Source of the DNA: Vulcanococcus sp. SFB_649D_100_25
GTDB lineage: Bacteria; Cyanobacteriota; Cyanobacteriia; PCC-6307; Cyanobiaceae
Length of the DNA: 17,433 nucleotides
Assembly: GCA_030833825.1 (NCBI GenBank)
Contig: JAURGL010000019.1
Span: 1-17,433 of the forward strand
Reading direction: 5' to 3'
The notes below the pieces were generated by a model. The model was not told the origin of the DNA and searched no databases. It was given only the letters and a program-made list of their open reading frames with translations. Numbering within the stretch: the stretch's first letter is position 1; each line of letters starts with the position of its first letter. A program made the translations under genes and the position numbers. Of the stretch, positions 8,186-15,729 are shown piece after piece.

Positions 8186-8431
8186 GAACTCAGCCCCTGC
8201 AATCTGCAGCTGGGACTAACAGAAATCCTGCCTGTCGAAAAAAGTGTTAAATCTGCTGCAAAGTTGTTGTTAGCGGTGGACGGTTGTGCGGCTGTCACTA
8301 TTTCATTGCCTTCGAGTCAGTTCTTTAGGCAAACTCATCGCATCCTTTTGATGAGTCGCCATATCGCTTCCAGGTGAATCCTCGTTTGATCATTTGGTCA
8401 AAGCGTTTGCACTCTTCATCGGATCGCCGAT
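8186..8431 (+). other. Gene-free leader region with three short inverted repeats
   Basis: A 246-base stretch, visibly more AT-rich than its surroundings, upstream of the GH104 gene. It contains CTGCA/TGCAG (8199-8211, just after the glycosyltransferase stop), ACTCATC/GATGAGT (8333-8339 with 8350-8356) and TTTGATC/GGTCAAA with an ATTT loop (8385-8402, one G-U pair). None is followed by a T-run, so none is a clear intrinsic terminator. I find no clear -35/-10 pair and no recognised riboswitch. It could be a structured 5' leader, a small RNA, or the promoter region of the secreted hydrolase. Confidence 0.4.
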
Positions 8432-9400
8432 TTGTTATGCGTTTCGACCCTGATCGAGGCGCATCGTTTCTGCGTCTGCCGTTCGACTGATTCAGGTTTG
8501 CTGAGCTCTACCCAGTCCAAGCCTTGCTCCGTCTTGAACGGTGGTTCGCTGTCTTCCCTTGTTGCTGCGTTGCCGCTGTGGATCGGCGGGACCCTCGGGG
8601 GTTGTCTCCTTGCCTCCCCCTCCTGGGCCAACCCAAGCCTGGGTCAGTCCAGTTCCCCGTCAGCCTTTTCTGAGGTCAAGGCCCTGGGGACCACGATTCA
8701 GGTGGCAACCTCCAGCACCACGACCCTGGAGACCCTGCCACCGGATCCCCCCCGTTCCCTGCTGGCGGTGTTGGATGCCAAAGATGAGCTCGATGGCCCC
8801 GGTGGAAGCCTTCGCTATGCCATGACTCCCGAGCGCCGGGCCCTGCTGAACACCATCCGTTTTGCGGAAGGGACCTGGGCCCGGGGCGGGGATCTGGGCT
8901 ATCGGGTGATGTTTGGTGGCGGCTTGATGCCTGGCCTGGATCGTCATCCCGATCGCGTGATCTATTCGGGTCGCTATGCCAGTGCTGCTGCAGGGGCGTA
9001 TCAGTTCATGCCCTTCACCTGGTCCATGGCCAGCCAGAAACTGCGTCTCTCTGGTTTCGGGCCCCATGTTCAAGATCAAGCTGCCATCTTCCTGATTCAG
9101 CGGCGCGGGGCCCTTCAGTTGGCTGATCGCGGTGAGTTCACCCCTGAGCTGGCCGCCAAGCTCGCTCCGGAGTGGGCCTCCTTCCCAACCCTGGCCGGCT
9201 ACAGCTACTACGGTCAGCCGGTGAAGCGCTTTGCTGCTCTGAAGGCCTTCTACGAAGGAAGCCTCGCCCAGCTGCGGGGCCTTGCCCAGTCGGCCACCCC
9301 TGTTGCCTCTGCTCCCGCTTGTGAGCCTGAGAACTCCCTGCGCTGCCGCCTTCAGGCCCTGGACCGCGTTGGACCCAAGCCCAAGAGCCTGGGGATCTGA
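8432..9400 (+). CDS. Secreted lysozyme-like glycoside hydrolase (GH104-like)
   Basis: Predicted peptidoglycan-cleaving or related muramidase fold, exported. The core from about residue 137 to 225 has LLNTIRFAEGT (candidate catalytic Glu146), GYRVMFGG, SGRYASAAAGAYQFMPFTW and GFGPHVQDQAAIFLIQRRGAL, the pattern of GH104/lambda-endolysin-like lytic enzymes. A hydrophobic segment (about 42-62) ending ASPSWA fits a signal peptide cut before NPSLG. A Ser/Pro/Thr-rich stretch (about 68-108) links it to the domain. The start is uncertain: TTG 8432 is the longest, but the first 22 residues look non-coding, and TTG 8498 or 8534 would leave a more normal signal peptide. There are no phage genes nearby, so a cell-wall remodelling role is more likely than prophage lysis. 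Confidence 0.82.
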   Translation: MLCVSTLIEAHRFCVCRSTDSGLLSSTQSKPCSVLNGGSLSSLVAALPLWIGGTLGGCLLASPSWANPSLGQSSSPSAFSEVKALGTTIQVATSSTTTLETLPPDPPRSLLAVLDAKDELDGPGGSLRYAMTPERRALLNTIRFAEGTWARGGDLGYRVMFGGGLMPGLDRHPDRVIYSGRYASAAAGAYQFMPFTWSMASQKLRLSGFGPHVQDQAAIFLIQRRGALQLADRGEFTPELAAKLAPEWASFPTLAGYSYYGQPVKRFAALKAFYEGSLAQLRGLAQSATPVASAPACEPENSLRCRLQALDRVGPKPKSLGI

Positions 9401-9402
9401 AC

Positions 9403-10236
9403 TCAGCTCTCGCCGCTTTCCCCTAGGCGGCTTTTGCCCACGGTGTTTTGAGCGATCAGGTAGGCCACAGCGATCGCTCCGACGAATCCCAGGGCATTGC
9501 GCACAAGGGGCAGGAGATCCGAGGTGCGGGTCACGATCGGGGCGACCCCAAAGACGCCAAACAGAATGACCCACAGGGGTGAGAGCAACAGGACCCAGGC
9601 CCACTCCACCTTGTGTTCGGGCTTGCGTGGATAGGCGGCAAAGCCCGCGATCAAGCCGCCCAGGATTGATGTGGCCAGGGTGAGCAGCCACTGTTCCTGG
9701 GGCAGGCCGGGCACCACCTGACAGCCACCGATTTCAAGGCAGCCCTTCACGGTGTGGAGCGAGTCGAGAATCGCCGCGTCCTGGCCGTGGTCGCGGACGT
9801 AGTACTGATTGCCAAAGCGGGTCTGCAGCTCAACCCAATAGGTGCGTGGCATCAGGGCGAACAGGGCATCGCCAACGTTGAAATTGAGCAGGTTGCCGCC
9901 CCGTTCATCCGCAATCAGCAGGAGGCTCCGCTCATCGAGGTTCCAGAACTCCTTCACCGCCAGTCCAGGGGTGCGGTCGTACTGCGTCAGGACCCGCAGT
10001 TTCCAGCCACTGACATGCTCGAAATCGTCGATTTCAGCTTCCAGCGCCTGGCGCTGGTTGTCGGTGAGGATCTTCGCCAGGTCGATCACCGGCGTTGGAT
10101 GGTCAGGGAGAAGGTCCGGGTTGTCGTAGGCCTGCACTGCAGGGGCCGCAGCCAGCAGCAGCAGCAGACTCATCAGGCTGCCCATCAGGTAGCCCAGCCA
10201 GCGGGATCGTTGCCTGGATGGTCCCGGCTGCTTCAT
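9403..10236 (-). CDS. psb32: Psb32-like photosystem II repair protein (TPM domain)
   Basis: Thylakoid protein of the TPM (TLP18.3/Psb32) family, known in cyanobacteria and plants to aid repair of photodamaged photosystem II. Counted from ATG 10236 (277 aa): a basic n-region and hydrophobic core (15-32) ending AVQA form a signal peptide cut near residue 36; the TPM domain spans about 48-165 (PVIDLAKILTDNQRQALEAE, WKLRVLTQYDRTPG, SLLLIADERGGNLLNFNVG). Three hydrophobic segments follow (about 183-201, 211-234, 245-262) with a short Ser/Gly tail. An alternative ATG at 10260 adds eight residues. The stop lies two bases from the GH104 stop. The three C-terminal membrane segments would hold a lumenal or periplasmic TPM domain on the membrane. 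The symbol is by family resemblance. Confidence 0.85.
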   Translation of the reverse strand: MKQPGPSRQRSRWLGYLMGSLMSLLLLLAAAPAVQAYDNPDLLPDHPTPVIDLAKILTDNQRQALEAEIDDFEHVSGWKLRVLTQYDRTPGLAVKEFWNLDERSLLLIADERGGNLLNFNVGDALFALMPRTYWVELQTRFGNQYYVRDHGQDAAILDSLHTVKGCLEIGGCQVVPGLPQEQWLLTLATSILGGLIAGFAAYPRKPEHKVEWAWVLLLSPLWVILFGVFGVAPIVTRTSDLLPLVRNALGFVGAIAVAYLIAQNTVGKSRLGESGES

Positions 10237-10284
10237 CGCTGCTGCTTCAGTGGCGTGCATTCTCCCTGAGGCCCTGGTGTTGTT

Positions 10285-11466
10285 GTGAGTCCCAGCCAGT
10301 ACTCCCCTGATCCGGCTCCCCCCTGGTTGGTGGAGCGGCTGAACCTTGCGGGCGGCTGGGTCCCCTTCAGCACCTACATGGACTGGGCCCTCCACGATCC
10401 CCAGTACGGGGCCTATGGCAGCGGACGTCTCCAGGTGGGGCCTCGCGGGGATTTCGCCACCTCGCCCTCGCTCGGGTCTGATTTCGCGGAGCTGCTCCTG
10501 CCTCAGGTGCTGCAGTGGCTCGATCAACACCCCCAGGATCAGCCCCTGGCGCTGGTGGAAACGGGTCCGGGGGAAGGGCAGCTTGCCTTGCAGTTGTCCA
10601 CTGGTATTGCCCGCTCCAGACCGGATCTGTGTTCACGGCTCGAGCTGGTGCTGGTGGAGCCCAACCCCGGGATGGCGGAGCGGCAACAGGTCCTGCTGGC
10701 GGCCTCCCCGCTGCGGTGCCGCTGGAGCAGCTTTGAGCAGCTGGCCACCGATCCGGTCTGCGGCGTGATGCTTGCCCACGAGGTGCTGGATGCTCTGCCC
10801 GTCGCTCGGATCAGCTGGGATGGCTCCACATGGAGTCTCGAGGGGGTTGCCCTCAGGACTGATGGCGGGCTGGAGCTTGAGGCGCGTCAACCGCTTCCGG
10901 CAGCACTGGGGATGCTCCTTGAGCATCTGGACCTCCAACAACGCGCTGCCCAGTGGCCCCCCGGCAGCTCCACTGAGTTGCATCCCGGCCTCGAACCCTG
11001 GCTGCTCCAGGCAGCCCGAAGCCTGCATTCAGGCCACTTGCTGGTGGTGGACTATGCCCATGAGGCCTGGCGCTACTACGCCCCGCAGCGCAGCCAGGGC
11101 ACGCTGATGGCCTACCGCGAGCAGCAGGCGAGCGGTAATCCACTGCAGGATCCCGGTCACTGGGATCTGACAGCCCACCTGTGTCTGGAGAGTCTGGAGG
11201 CGGCGGCTACCGCCGCGGGTTGGCAGCACCTGGGCCAACGCCGTCAGGGGGAAGCCCTGCTGGCCCTGGGACTCGCCCAAAGGCTCCATGCTCTGCAGGC
11301 GGAATCCACCACGGAGCTCTCAGAGCTGCTGGCGCGACGGGAAGCCCTGCTGCGGCTCGTTGATCCCCACACCCTCGGGGATTTCCGCTGGATTGCCTTC
11401 CGCCGCCCGGTTGTGGCGGGGCCACTGCCCCCTTCGCTGTTTCTGGAGGATCCGCCGCTGCTCTAG
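10285..11466 (+). CDS. SAM-dependent methyltransferase, MidA/NDUFAF7 family
   Basis: 393 residues from GTG 10285. The family signature is present: YMDWALHDPQYGAYGSG (31-47), GPRGDFATSPSLGSDFAELL (52-71) and the SAM-binding loop VETGPGEGQLALQL (91-104), followed by HEVLDALPV and a late LLVVDYAHEAWRYY. Mitochondrial NDUFAF7 methylates an arginine of the complex I subunit NDUFS2. By analogy a cyanobacterial substrate could be the NDH-1 subunit NdhH, but that is inference. It is divergent from psb32 with a 48-base gap and convergent with aroB, sharing the CTAG stop overlap at 11463-11466. No membrane segment or signal peptide is visible. Confidence 0.9.
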   Translation: MSPSQYSPDPAPPWLVERLNLAGGWVPFSTYMDWALHDPQYGAYGSGRLQVGPRGDFATSPSLGSDFAELLLPQVLQWLDQHPQDQPLALVETGPGEGQLALQLSTGIARSRPDLCSRLELVLVEPNPGMAERQQVLLAASPLRCRWSSFEQLATDPVCGVMLAHEVLDALPVARISWDGSTWSLEGVALRTDGGLELEARQPLPAALGMLLEHLDLQQRAAQWPPGSSTELHPGLEPWLLQAARSLHSGHLLVVDYAHEAWRYYAPQRSQGTLMAYREQQASGNPLQDPGHWDLTAHLCLESLEAAATAAGWQHLGQRRQGEALLALGLAQRLHALQAESTTELSELLARREALLRLVDPHTLGDFRWIAFRRPVVAGPLPPSLFLEDPPLL

Positions 11467-12581
11467 CGGCAGCGTTTCAGCGCGGCAAGGACCTGATCGC
11501 CCCGGACATCAGCCCGGATCTCCACGTTGCCCAGGCTGGTGGGGAGTACGAAGCGCACCTTCCCGCTCTGGACTTTCTTGTCCCCCTGAAGGCAGGCGAG
11601 CACGGCTTCTCCATCCAGATCGGGCCACTGCAGCGGCAGGCCTGCAGCTGCAATCACCTGCCGCTGGCGCCGTTGGTCGCCCTCGGACCAGAGTGCCAGT
11701 TCCAGCGCCAGTTCGCCCGCGGCGACCATCCCAATCGCCACCGCTTCCCCGTGCAGATAGGTGCCGTAGCCGCAGAGGGCCTCGACGACATGTCCCAGGG
11801 TGTGCCCGTAGTTGAGGATGGCCCTCAGTCCACCCTCCCGCTCGTCGGCAGCCACCACGCGGGCCTTGGCCGCAGCTGAACGCTCGAGGATTCGTTGCAA
11901 CAGAGCCGCCGGGAGGCTCTCCATGGAGGCCAATCGCGCTTCCGCTGATTCCAGCTCGCTGAAGAGTTCGGCATCACCGATGACGCCGTATTTGATCACC
12001 TCCGCCATCCCCGCCCGGAACTCCCTTGGCGGCAGGGTCTGGAGGGTGTTCGGATCGATCAGCACCAGGCGGGGCTGGTGGAAGGCGCCGATCAGGTTTT
12101 TGCCACCGGGATGGTTCACACCGGTCTTGCCGCCGATGGAGGCGTCCACCATGGCCAGGAGCGTCGTCGGGACCTGCACCACGGCGATCCCCCGCAGCCA
12201 GGTTGCTGCGGCAAAACCGGTCATGTCGCCCACCACACCACCGCCGAGGGCCACCATCAGGGAGCCGCGCTCCAGCTTCTGGGCAAAGGCCGCATCGTGG
12301 ATCTTCGCCACCGTGGCAGGGGTCTTCTGGTCTTCCCCTGCCTCAATCACCAGCCGTTGGCATTCGAAGCCTGCACCCTGCAGGCTTGCGAGGGCCGGGG
12401 CTCCGTAGTGCTCGTTCACCACGGGGTTGGTGACCACCAGAACCTTGGTGCCGGCCTTGATCCCCTGGGCCAAGACCTGAGCCCCCAACTGCTCCAGGGC
12501 ACCTTCGCCAATCACGATCGGATAGGGGTTGGCACAGAGGTCCACGCCAATGGTGCGGAGCGCGAGGGGCGTGGCCGTCAT
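11463..12581 (-). CDS. aroB: 3-dehydroquinate synthase (shikimate pathway)
   Basis: Converts DAHP to 3-dehydroquinate, the second step of aromatic amino-acid biosynthesis; needs NAD and a divalent metal. The 372 residues have GEDQKT (82-87), ALGGGVVGDMTGFAAATW (111-128), VPTTLLAMVDASIGGKTGVN (137-156), the metal-ligand Glu194 in AEVIKYG, NYGHTLGHVVEA (257-268) and HGEAVAIGM (277-285). All catalytic blocks are intact. The ATG at 12581 is chosen over a longer in-frame extension reaching 12866, because that extension is antisense to the ABC permease gene and is not family-like. Its TAG stop overlaps the methyltransferase TAG on the other strand. Confidence 0.97.
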   Translation of the reverse strand: MTATPLALRTIGVDLCANPYPIVIGEGALEQLGAQVLAQGIKAGTKVLVVTNPVVNEHYGAPALASLQGAGFECQRLVIEAGEDQKTPATVAKIHDAAFAQKLERGSLMVALGGGVVGDMTGFAAATWLRGIAVVQVPTTLLAMVDASIGGKTGVNHPGGKNLIGAFHQPRLVLIDPNTLQTLPPREFRAGMAEVIKYGVIGDAELFSELESAEARLASMESLPAALLQRILERSAAAKARVVAADEREGGLRAILNYGHTLGHVVEALCGYGTYLHGEAVAIGMVAAGELALELALWSEGDQRRQRQVIAAAGLPLQWPDLDGEAVLACLQGDKKVQSGKVRFVLPTSLGNVEIRADVRGDQVLAALKRCR

Positions 12582-12651
12582 GCGTCGCTTGGTGATGCCT
12601 GTCGAAGTGTCGAGGCTACGGCGCCAGAATGCGAGCGCGCCCCCAGGCTTG

Positions 12652-13536
12652 ATGTCGGTCTCCGCTCCTCGCAACGCCTCCGCCTGGGCTTTTCTGGCGC
12701 CTGCCCTGGTCTTGATCTCGCTCTCGGTGTTGATCCCGGCGGCGATGGCTTTGGTGATGAGCTTCACCCAGAGCGGACTGGATGTCAGCGAACCGCTGCG
12801 CTTCGTCGGTCTGGCCAACATCCGGCGCCTCCTGGCGGACCCGATGTTTTTCAAGGTGCTGGGCACGACGCTTGTCTATTTATTCGGTGTCGTGCCGCCG
12901 GTGGTGCTTGGCTCCCTGGCCCTGGCGGTGCTGGTCAATCGTCAGCTGCCGGGCATTCACTGGTTCCGGGCTGCCTTTTACACACCGGTGCTGGTGTCGA
13001 TCGTCGTGGCAGCGATCGCTTTCCGTTGGCTCTACGCCGAGACGGGATTGATCAACGGATGGCTCACGGCCCTCCTCGGTCGTGGATTCGATCCCATCGG
13101 GTTCCTCACCAATCCGCTGCTGGCCCTGCCCTCGGTGATGGTGGTCACCCTCTGGAAGGGCCTCGGCTACTACATGGTGATCTTCCTGGCAGGGCTCCAA
13201 GGCATTCCTGCGGATCTCTACGAGGCGGCTGAACTCGATGGGAGTGAGGGCTGGCGGAAGCACCTCGACATCACCCTGCCCCTCCTCAAGCCCTACGTGA
13301 CCCTGGTGGCCGTGATTTCGGCGATTGCCGCCACGAAGGTGTTTGAGGAGGTCTATCTGATGACCCAGGGTGGGCCGGCCGATGCGACCAAAACCCTGGT
13401 CTATTACGTCTATGACCAGGCTTTCGCCGAGCTTGAGATCAGTTACGCCTGCACGGTGGGATTGGCCCTGTTCGTGATCGTCCTTCTGTTGTCCCTGGTG
13501 CGCTTCCTCTTCGCCGGTGACCGCGGTTTGACCTGA
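12652..13536 (+). CDS. Sugar-type ABC transporter permease (MalF/UgpA family)
   Basis: Inner-membrane permease subunit of a carbohydrate-type ABC importer. It has 294 residues with six predicted transmembrane segments (about 11-37, 70-96, 106-128, 158-182, 215-233, 265-288). The cytoplasmic EAA loop that contacts the ATPase is clear: EAAELDGSEGWRKHLDITLP (191-210). The ATG at 12652 is the first start outside aroB antisense; longer starts back to 12529 would overlap the aroB 5' end. No binding protein, second permease or ATPase lies next to it, so it must assemble with partners encoded elsewhere. In cyanobacteria such permeases serve sugars or osmolytes such as glucosylglycerol; the substrate here is unknown. 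Confidence 0.93.
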   Translation: MSVSAPRNASAWAFLAPALVLISLSVLIPAAMALVMSFTQSGLDVSEPLRFVGLANIRRLLADPMFFKVLGTTLVYLFGVVPPVVLGSLALAVLVNRQLPGIHWFRAAFYTPVLVSIVVAAIAFRWLYAETGLINGWLTALLGRGFDPIGFLTNPLLALPSVMVVTLWKGLGYYMVIFLAGLQGIPADLYEAAELDGSEGWRKHLDITLPLLKPYVTLVAVISAIAATKVFEEVYLMTQGGPADATKTLVYYVYDQAFAELEISYACTVGLALFVIVLLLSLVRFLFAGDRGLT

Positions 13537-13580
13537 GCGCGCTCTGTCGTGCGACATTGAACGATTGCACCAGCAGGCGC

Positions 13581-14867
13581 ATGGGCGCTGCGATCGAGGC
13601 CACCGGATCGCCAGCCAGTTCGATCGGGATCGTGGGGGGCGGCCAGCTGGCCTGGATGCTCGCCGAAGCAGCCCAGAGGCGCGGGATCGCCCTGCACGTG
13701 CAAACCCCCAGCGATCACGACCCGGCCGCTGCCATCGCCAGTTCTGTCGTCACCGCGGATGTCCGGGATGTGGCGGCCACCCGGCAACTGTCCGAGCGCT
13801 GCACCGCGATCAGTTTCGAAAACGAGTGGTTGGATCTCGATGGGCTGGCGGCCCTCGAGGCCGATGGGGTGCGCTTTGTACCTGGCCTCAATGCCCTGCG
13901 CCCGCTTGTGTGCAAGCGCAGTCAGCGGGAACTGGAGCAACGCCTCAATCTCCCTGCCCCGCGCTGGTTTCCCCTCGACCAACTCGTCAGGCTTCCGGTT
14001 GCTGCGTCCCTGGTCCCCTCAGGCACGCCCTCTGCGGCGGCATCCCAATCCCAGGGCGCAGCGGTGACGCCGCAGCTGCCAGAGGGGTTTGCCTATCCGT
14101 TGATGGCGAAGGCCGCCACTGGCGGATACGACGGCAAGGGCACCGCAGTTCTGAAATCAGCGGCTGATCTGGAGACCCTGCTGGCACGGGTGGATCCTTC
14201 CGGTTGGATCGTTGAGGAGTTCGTTGCCTTCGAGCAGGAGCTGGCCCTGGTGGCGGCTCGTGATGCCTTCGGTGAGGTGGTCTGCCTGCCTCTCGTCCAG
14301 ACCCATCAACACCAACAGGTCTGTGACTGGGTTCTGGCGCCTGTCGAGAGCAGCCACGCCCTGAGGCAGGCGGCGCGAAATATGGCTGCTTCGCTGCTGA
14401 CCTCGCTGAATTACGTCGGGGTCCTGTCGATCGAGTTTTTCTACGGTCCCAAGGGCTTGATGATCAATGAGCTGGCGCCCCGAACGCACAACTCGGGTCA
14501 CTACTCCATCGAGGCCTGCGATCTCAGCCAGTTCGATCTGCAGCTTCTCTGCGTCAGCGACCAGGCCCTCAGCGAGCCCGAGCTGGTGCATCCAGGAGCC
14601 CTGATGGTGAACCTGCTGGGTTTTGAGGAGCGCCCCACGGAGGATCCCGAAGCGGACTACCCCCAACAGCGGCAGGCCCTCTGCGATCTGCCTGATGCCC
14701 ACCTGCACTGGTATGGCAAGAAGGGGTCCTCCTTGGGCCGCAAGTTGGGGCATGTGACCCTCCTGCTTCACGAGAGCGACCCCAAAAGCCGCCGTGATGA
14801 AGCGATGCAGCGCCTCGAGCAGGTGAGGCAGATCTGGCCCTTGCCCCCAGGGGCGTCCAACGCCTGA
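13581..14867 (+). CDS. purK: 5-(carboxyamino)imidazole ribonucleotide synthase (purine biosynthesis)
   Basis: ATP-grasp enzyme that carboxylates AIR to N5-CAIR using ATP and bicarbonate. From ATG 13581 it has 428 residues: SIGIVGGGQLAWMLAEAA (14-31), FENEWLDLDGL (79-89), the ATP-grasp lid MAKAATGGYDGKG (175-187), EEFVAFEQEL (212-221), NELAPRTHNSGHYSIEA (296-312) and a C-terminal HWYGKKGSSLGRKLGH. TTG 13557 is an alternative start giving 436 residues. A Ser/Ala/Pro-rich stretch of about 28 residues (141-168) sits between the N-terminal and ATP-grasp domains and lengthens the protein. The catalytic motifs are intact. It is followed at once by the candidate 6S RNA, an arrangement known in cyanobacteria. 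Confidence 0.96.
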   Translation: MGAAIEATGSPASSIGIVGGGQLAWMLAEAAQRRGIALHVQTPSDHDPAAAIASSVVTADVRDVAATRQLSERCTAISFENEWLDLDGLAALEADGVRFVPGLNALRPLVCKRSQRELEQRLNLPAPRWFPLDQLVRLPVAASLVPSGTPSAAASQSQGAAVTPQLPEGFAYPLMAKAATGGYDGKGTAVLKSAADLETLLARVDPSGWIVEEFVAFEQELALVAARDAFGEVVCLPLVQTHQHQQVCDWVLAPVESSHALRQAARNMAASLLTSLNYVGVLSIEFFYGPKGLMINELAPRTHNSGHYSIEACDLSQFDLQLLCVSDQALSEPELVHPGALMVNLLGFEERPTEDPEADYPQQRQALCDLPDAHLHWYGKKGSSLGRKLGHVTLLLHESDPKSRRDEAMQRLEQVRQIWPLPPGASNA

Positions 14868-14873
14868 TGCGCC

Positions 14874-14879
14874 TAGGAT
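14874..14879 (+). promoter_or_regulatory. Candidate -10 box for the 6S RNA
   Basis: TAGGAT matches four of six bases of TATAAT and lies directly after the purK stop, which would place transcription start near 14886. There is no convincing -35, since purK coding sequence fills that position. The RNA could also be processed from a purK read-through transcript. Confidence 0.3.
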
Positions 14880-14886
14880 TCCAGAG

Positions 14887-15125
14887 GACTGCTGTGTTGG
14901 TCACTGCCTTCTACAGTTTTCTGATCTGACTCCCTTTTCGACTTGGGGCGTCTGTCGCGACAGTGCCGTAAACCGGCCTCGTAGCCGGAAACGAATCTGC
15001 GCTTTGACTCCCCTTCTGGTTTATCCAGGTCGGAATCTGGGGCAGAACGGCACAGCGGTTCACCCCCTTTCCCTGCCAAACGCTCAGGCCCATCTGGGAG
15101 CAAAAGCGTCGGTTTGGTAGAGCCC
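14887..15125 (+). ncRNA. ssaA: Candidate 6S RNA behind purK
   Basis: The 304 bases between purK and the Nif11 gene hold a rod-like fold with no coding signal. Paired blocks seen by eye are: outer stem TTCTAC (14909-14914) with GTAGAG (15117-15122); CTCCC (14930-14934) with GGGAG (15096-15100); GGGG (14945-14948) with the C-run at 15063-15067; and GTGCCGT (14963-14969) with ACGGCAC (15047-15053). Unpaired stretches at about 14935-14944 and 15068-15095 would form the central bubble. Inside, CCGGC/GCCGG (14973-14988) and CTGG/CCAG (15016-15028) make small hairpins. 6S RNA binds RNA polymerase holoenzyme by mimicking an open promoter. A 6S gene behind purK is known from cyanobacteria, as I recall. 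Ends are approximate and the length is slightly above the usual 180-200. Confidence 0.62.
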
Positions 15126-15171
15126 CTTTTGAGGCTGGCTATCGATACGGATGCTCCCTGGGATCCTCCCC

Positions 15172-15336
15172 GTGTCCAAAGCGCAGCTCACGAGCTTCAT
15201 GGTCAAGGTGGATGCCGATCCGGCGCTGAAGGCAAGGGTCGACGCCGCCGCCGACGCAGCAACGGTCGTCCTGATCGCCCAGGAAGCCGGTCACAGCTTC
15301 TCAGCGGCCACCTGGTCACGCCACCTGCGCGGCTGA
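15172..15336 (+). CDS. Short Nif11-family protein
   Basis: 54 residues from GTG 15172: SKAQLTSFMVKVDADPALKA followed by an Ala/Val-rich helix and IAQEAGHSFSA. This is the Nif11/nitrile-hydratase-leader pattern (SxxQLxxF...VxxDPxL...AxxAGxxF), common in cyanobacteria and used as leader for some ribosomal peptide natural products. No GG or GA cleavage motif and no Cys- or Ser-rich core follows, since the protein ends soon after the leader homology (WSRHLRG), so a precursor role is not supported. An upstream ATG at 15151 would give 61 residues; GTG is preferred because Nif11 proteins usually begin at the M-S-x-x-Q-L motif. Function unknown. Confidence 0.78.
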   Translation: MSKAQLTSFMVKVDADPALKARVDAAADAATVVLIAQEAGHSFSAATWSRHLRG

Positions 15337-15373
15337 GGCACCTGCAGTCCATCAGGCCGGCAGCAGGGCGCTG

Positions 15374-15402
15374 TTGACAGTCCAGGCATTCCCGCCTAGT
15401 AC
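15374..15402 (+). promoter_or_regulatory. SOS-type promoter (-35 TTGACA, -10 TAGTAC)
   Basis: A perfect -35 TTGACA (15374-15379) is followed after 17 bases by TAGTAC (15397-15402), a weak -10 that is part of the LexA operator. Predicted transcription start is near 15409, about 15 bases before the ATG at 15424. LexA bound over the -10 would block the promoter until DNA damage. Confidence 0.65.
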
Positions 15403-15420
15403 AGGTGTACTCAAGGCGGG
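15391..15420 (+). repeat. Inverted repeat around the LexA box that buries the Shine-Dalgarno sequence
   Basis: CCCGCCTAGTAC (15391-15402) pairs with GTACTCAAGGCGGG (15407-15420): 12 base pairs with a two-base bulge and an AGGT loop. The 3' arm contains AAGGCGG (15413-15419), the ribosome site for ATG 15424. The hairpin forms only in RNA that starts upstream of 15391. There is no T-run, so it is not a terminator. Confidence 0.6.
15398..15411. promoter_or_regulatory. LexA box (cyanobacterial SOS operator)
   Basis: AGTACAGGTGTACT fits the cyanobacterial LexA consensus RGTACNNNDGTWCB exactly. I found no second match in the window. Confidence 0.75.
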
Positions 15421-15423
15421 TTC

Positions 15424-15729
15424 ATGGCTCCTGTCGCTTCCCCTTACGCCACCTTCCGCGCTGCGGATTGGATCTGGCCCGCCGTGCCTGCTCCGGTGCC
15501 GCCATGCGAGATCCAGTCCTCCTCCGCCCCCTCTCTAAGGGACAGGGTTGGTTGCAAGAGCCCCGATCGCTCGCAACCAAGCGCTTCCACCCCGACGAAA
15601 AAAGCTGGTCGCAAGACCCGATGGTCTTCGTCGATTCAGGGCGACCTCTTTCAGGCCAGCCTCCTTTGCTCAAATCCCGGCAGCACCTGCACCGAGATCA
15701 GGCAATTGAGCTTTGGGGGACTCTGCTGA
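15424..15729 (+). CDS. Unrecognised SOS-controlled ORF overlapping the DUF1651 gene
   Basis: 101 codons from ATG 15424, the first start codon behind the LexA-controlled promoter, with a near-consensus Shine-Dalgarno AAGGCGG three bases after which ATG follows closely. The first 27 residues (ATFRAADWIWPAVPAPVP region) have coding-like, GC-balanced third positions and include two Trp; later residues are Ser/Pro/Thr-rich and look like a shadow of the DUF1651 frame. I recognise no family, signal peptide or membrane segment. It may be a short leader peptide that couples DUF1651 translation, an SOS effector, or the remnant of a gene whose frame has been lost. The start is better supported than the length. 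Confidence 0.4.
   Translation: MAPVASPYATFRAADWIWPAVPAPVPPCEIQSSSAPSLRDRVGCKSPDRSQPSASTPTKKAGRKTRWSSSIQGDLFQASLLCSNPGSTCTEIRQLSFGGLC

Noticed and set aside
8193..8214. Intrinsic terminator after the glycosyltransferase gene
   Set aside because: Short stem without a following T-run.
8432..9400. Prophage endolysin
   Set aside because: GH104-like fold but with a signal peptide and no holin, spanin or other phage genes around it.
11463..12866. Extended aroB with about 95 extra N-terminal residues
   Set aside because: The extension is antisense to the permease gene and unlike AroB; ATG 12581 fits the family.
14887..15125. Two-piece tmRNA instead of 6S RNA
   Set aside because: No tag-peptide frame (ANNIV-type) and no T-loop GGTTCGA sequence with an acceptor stem could be found.
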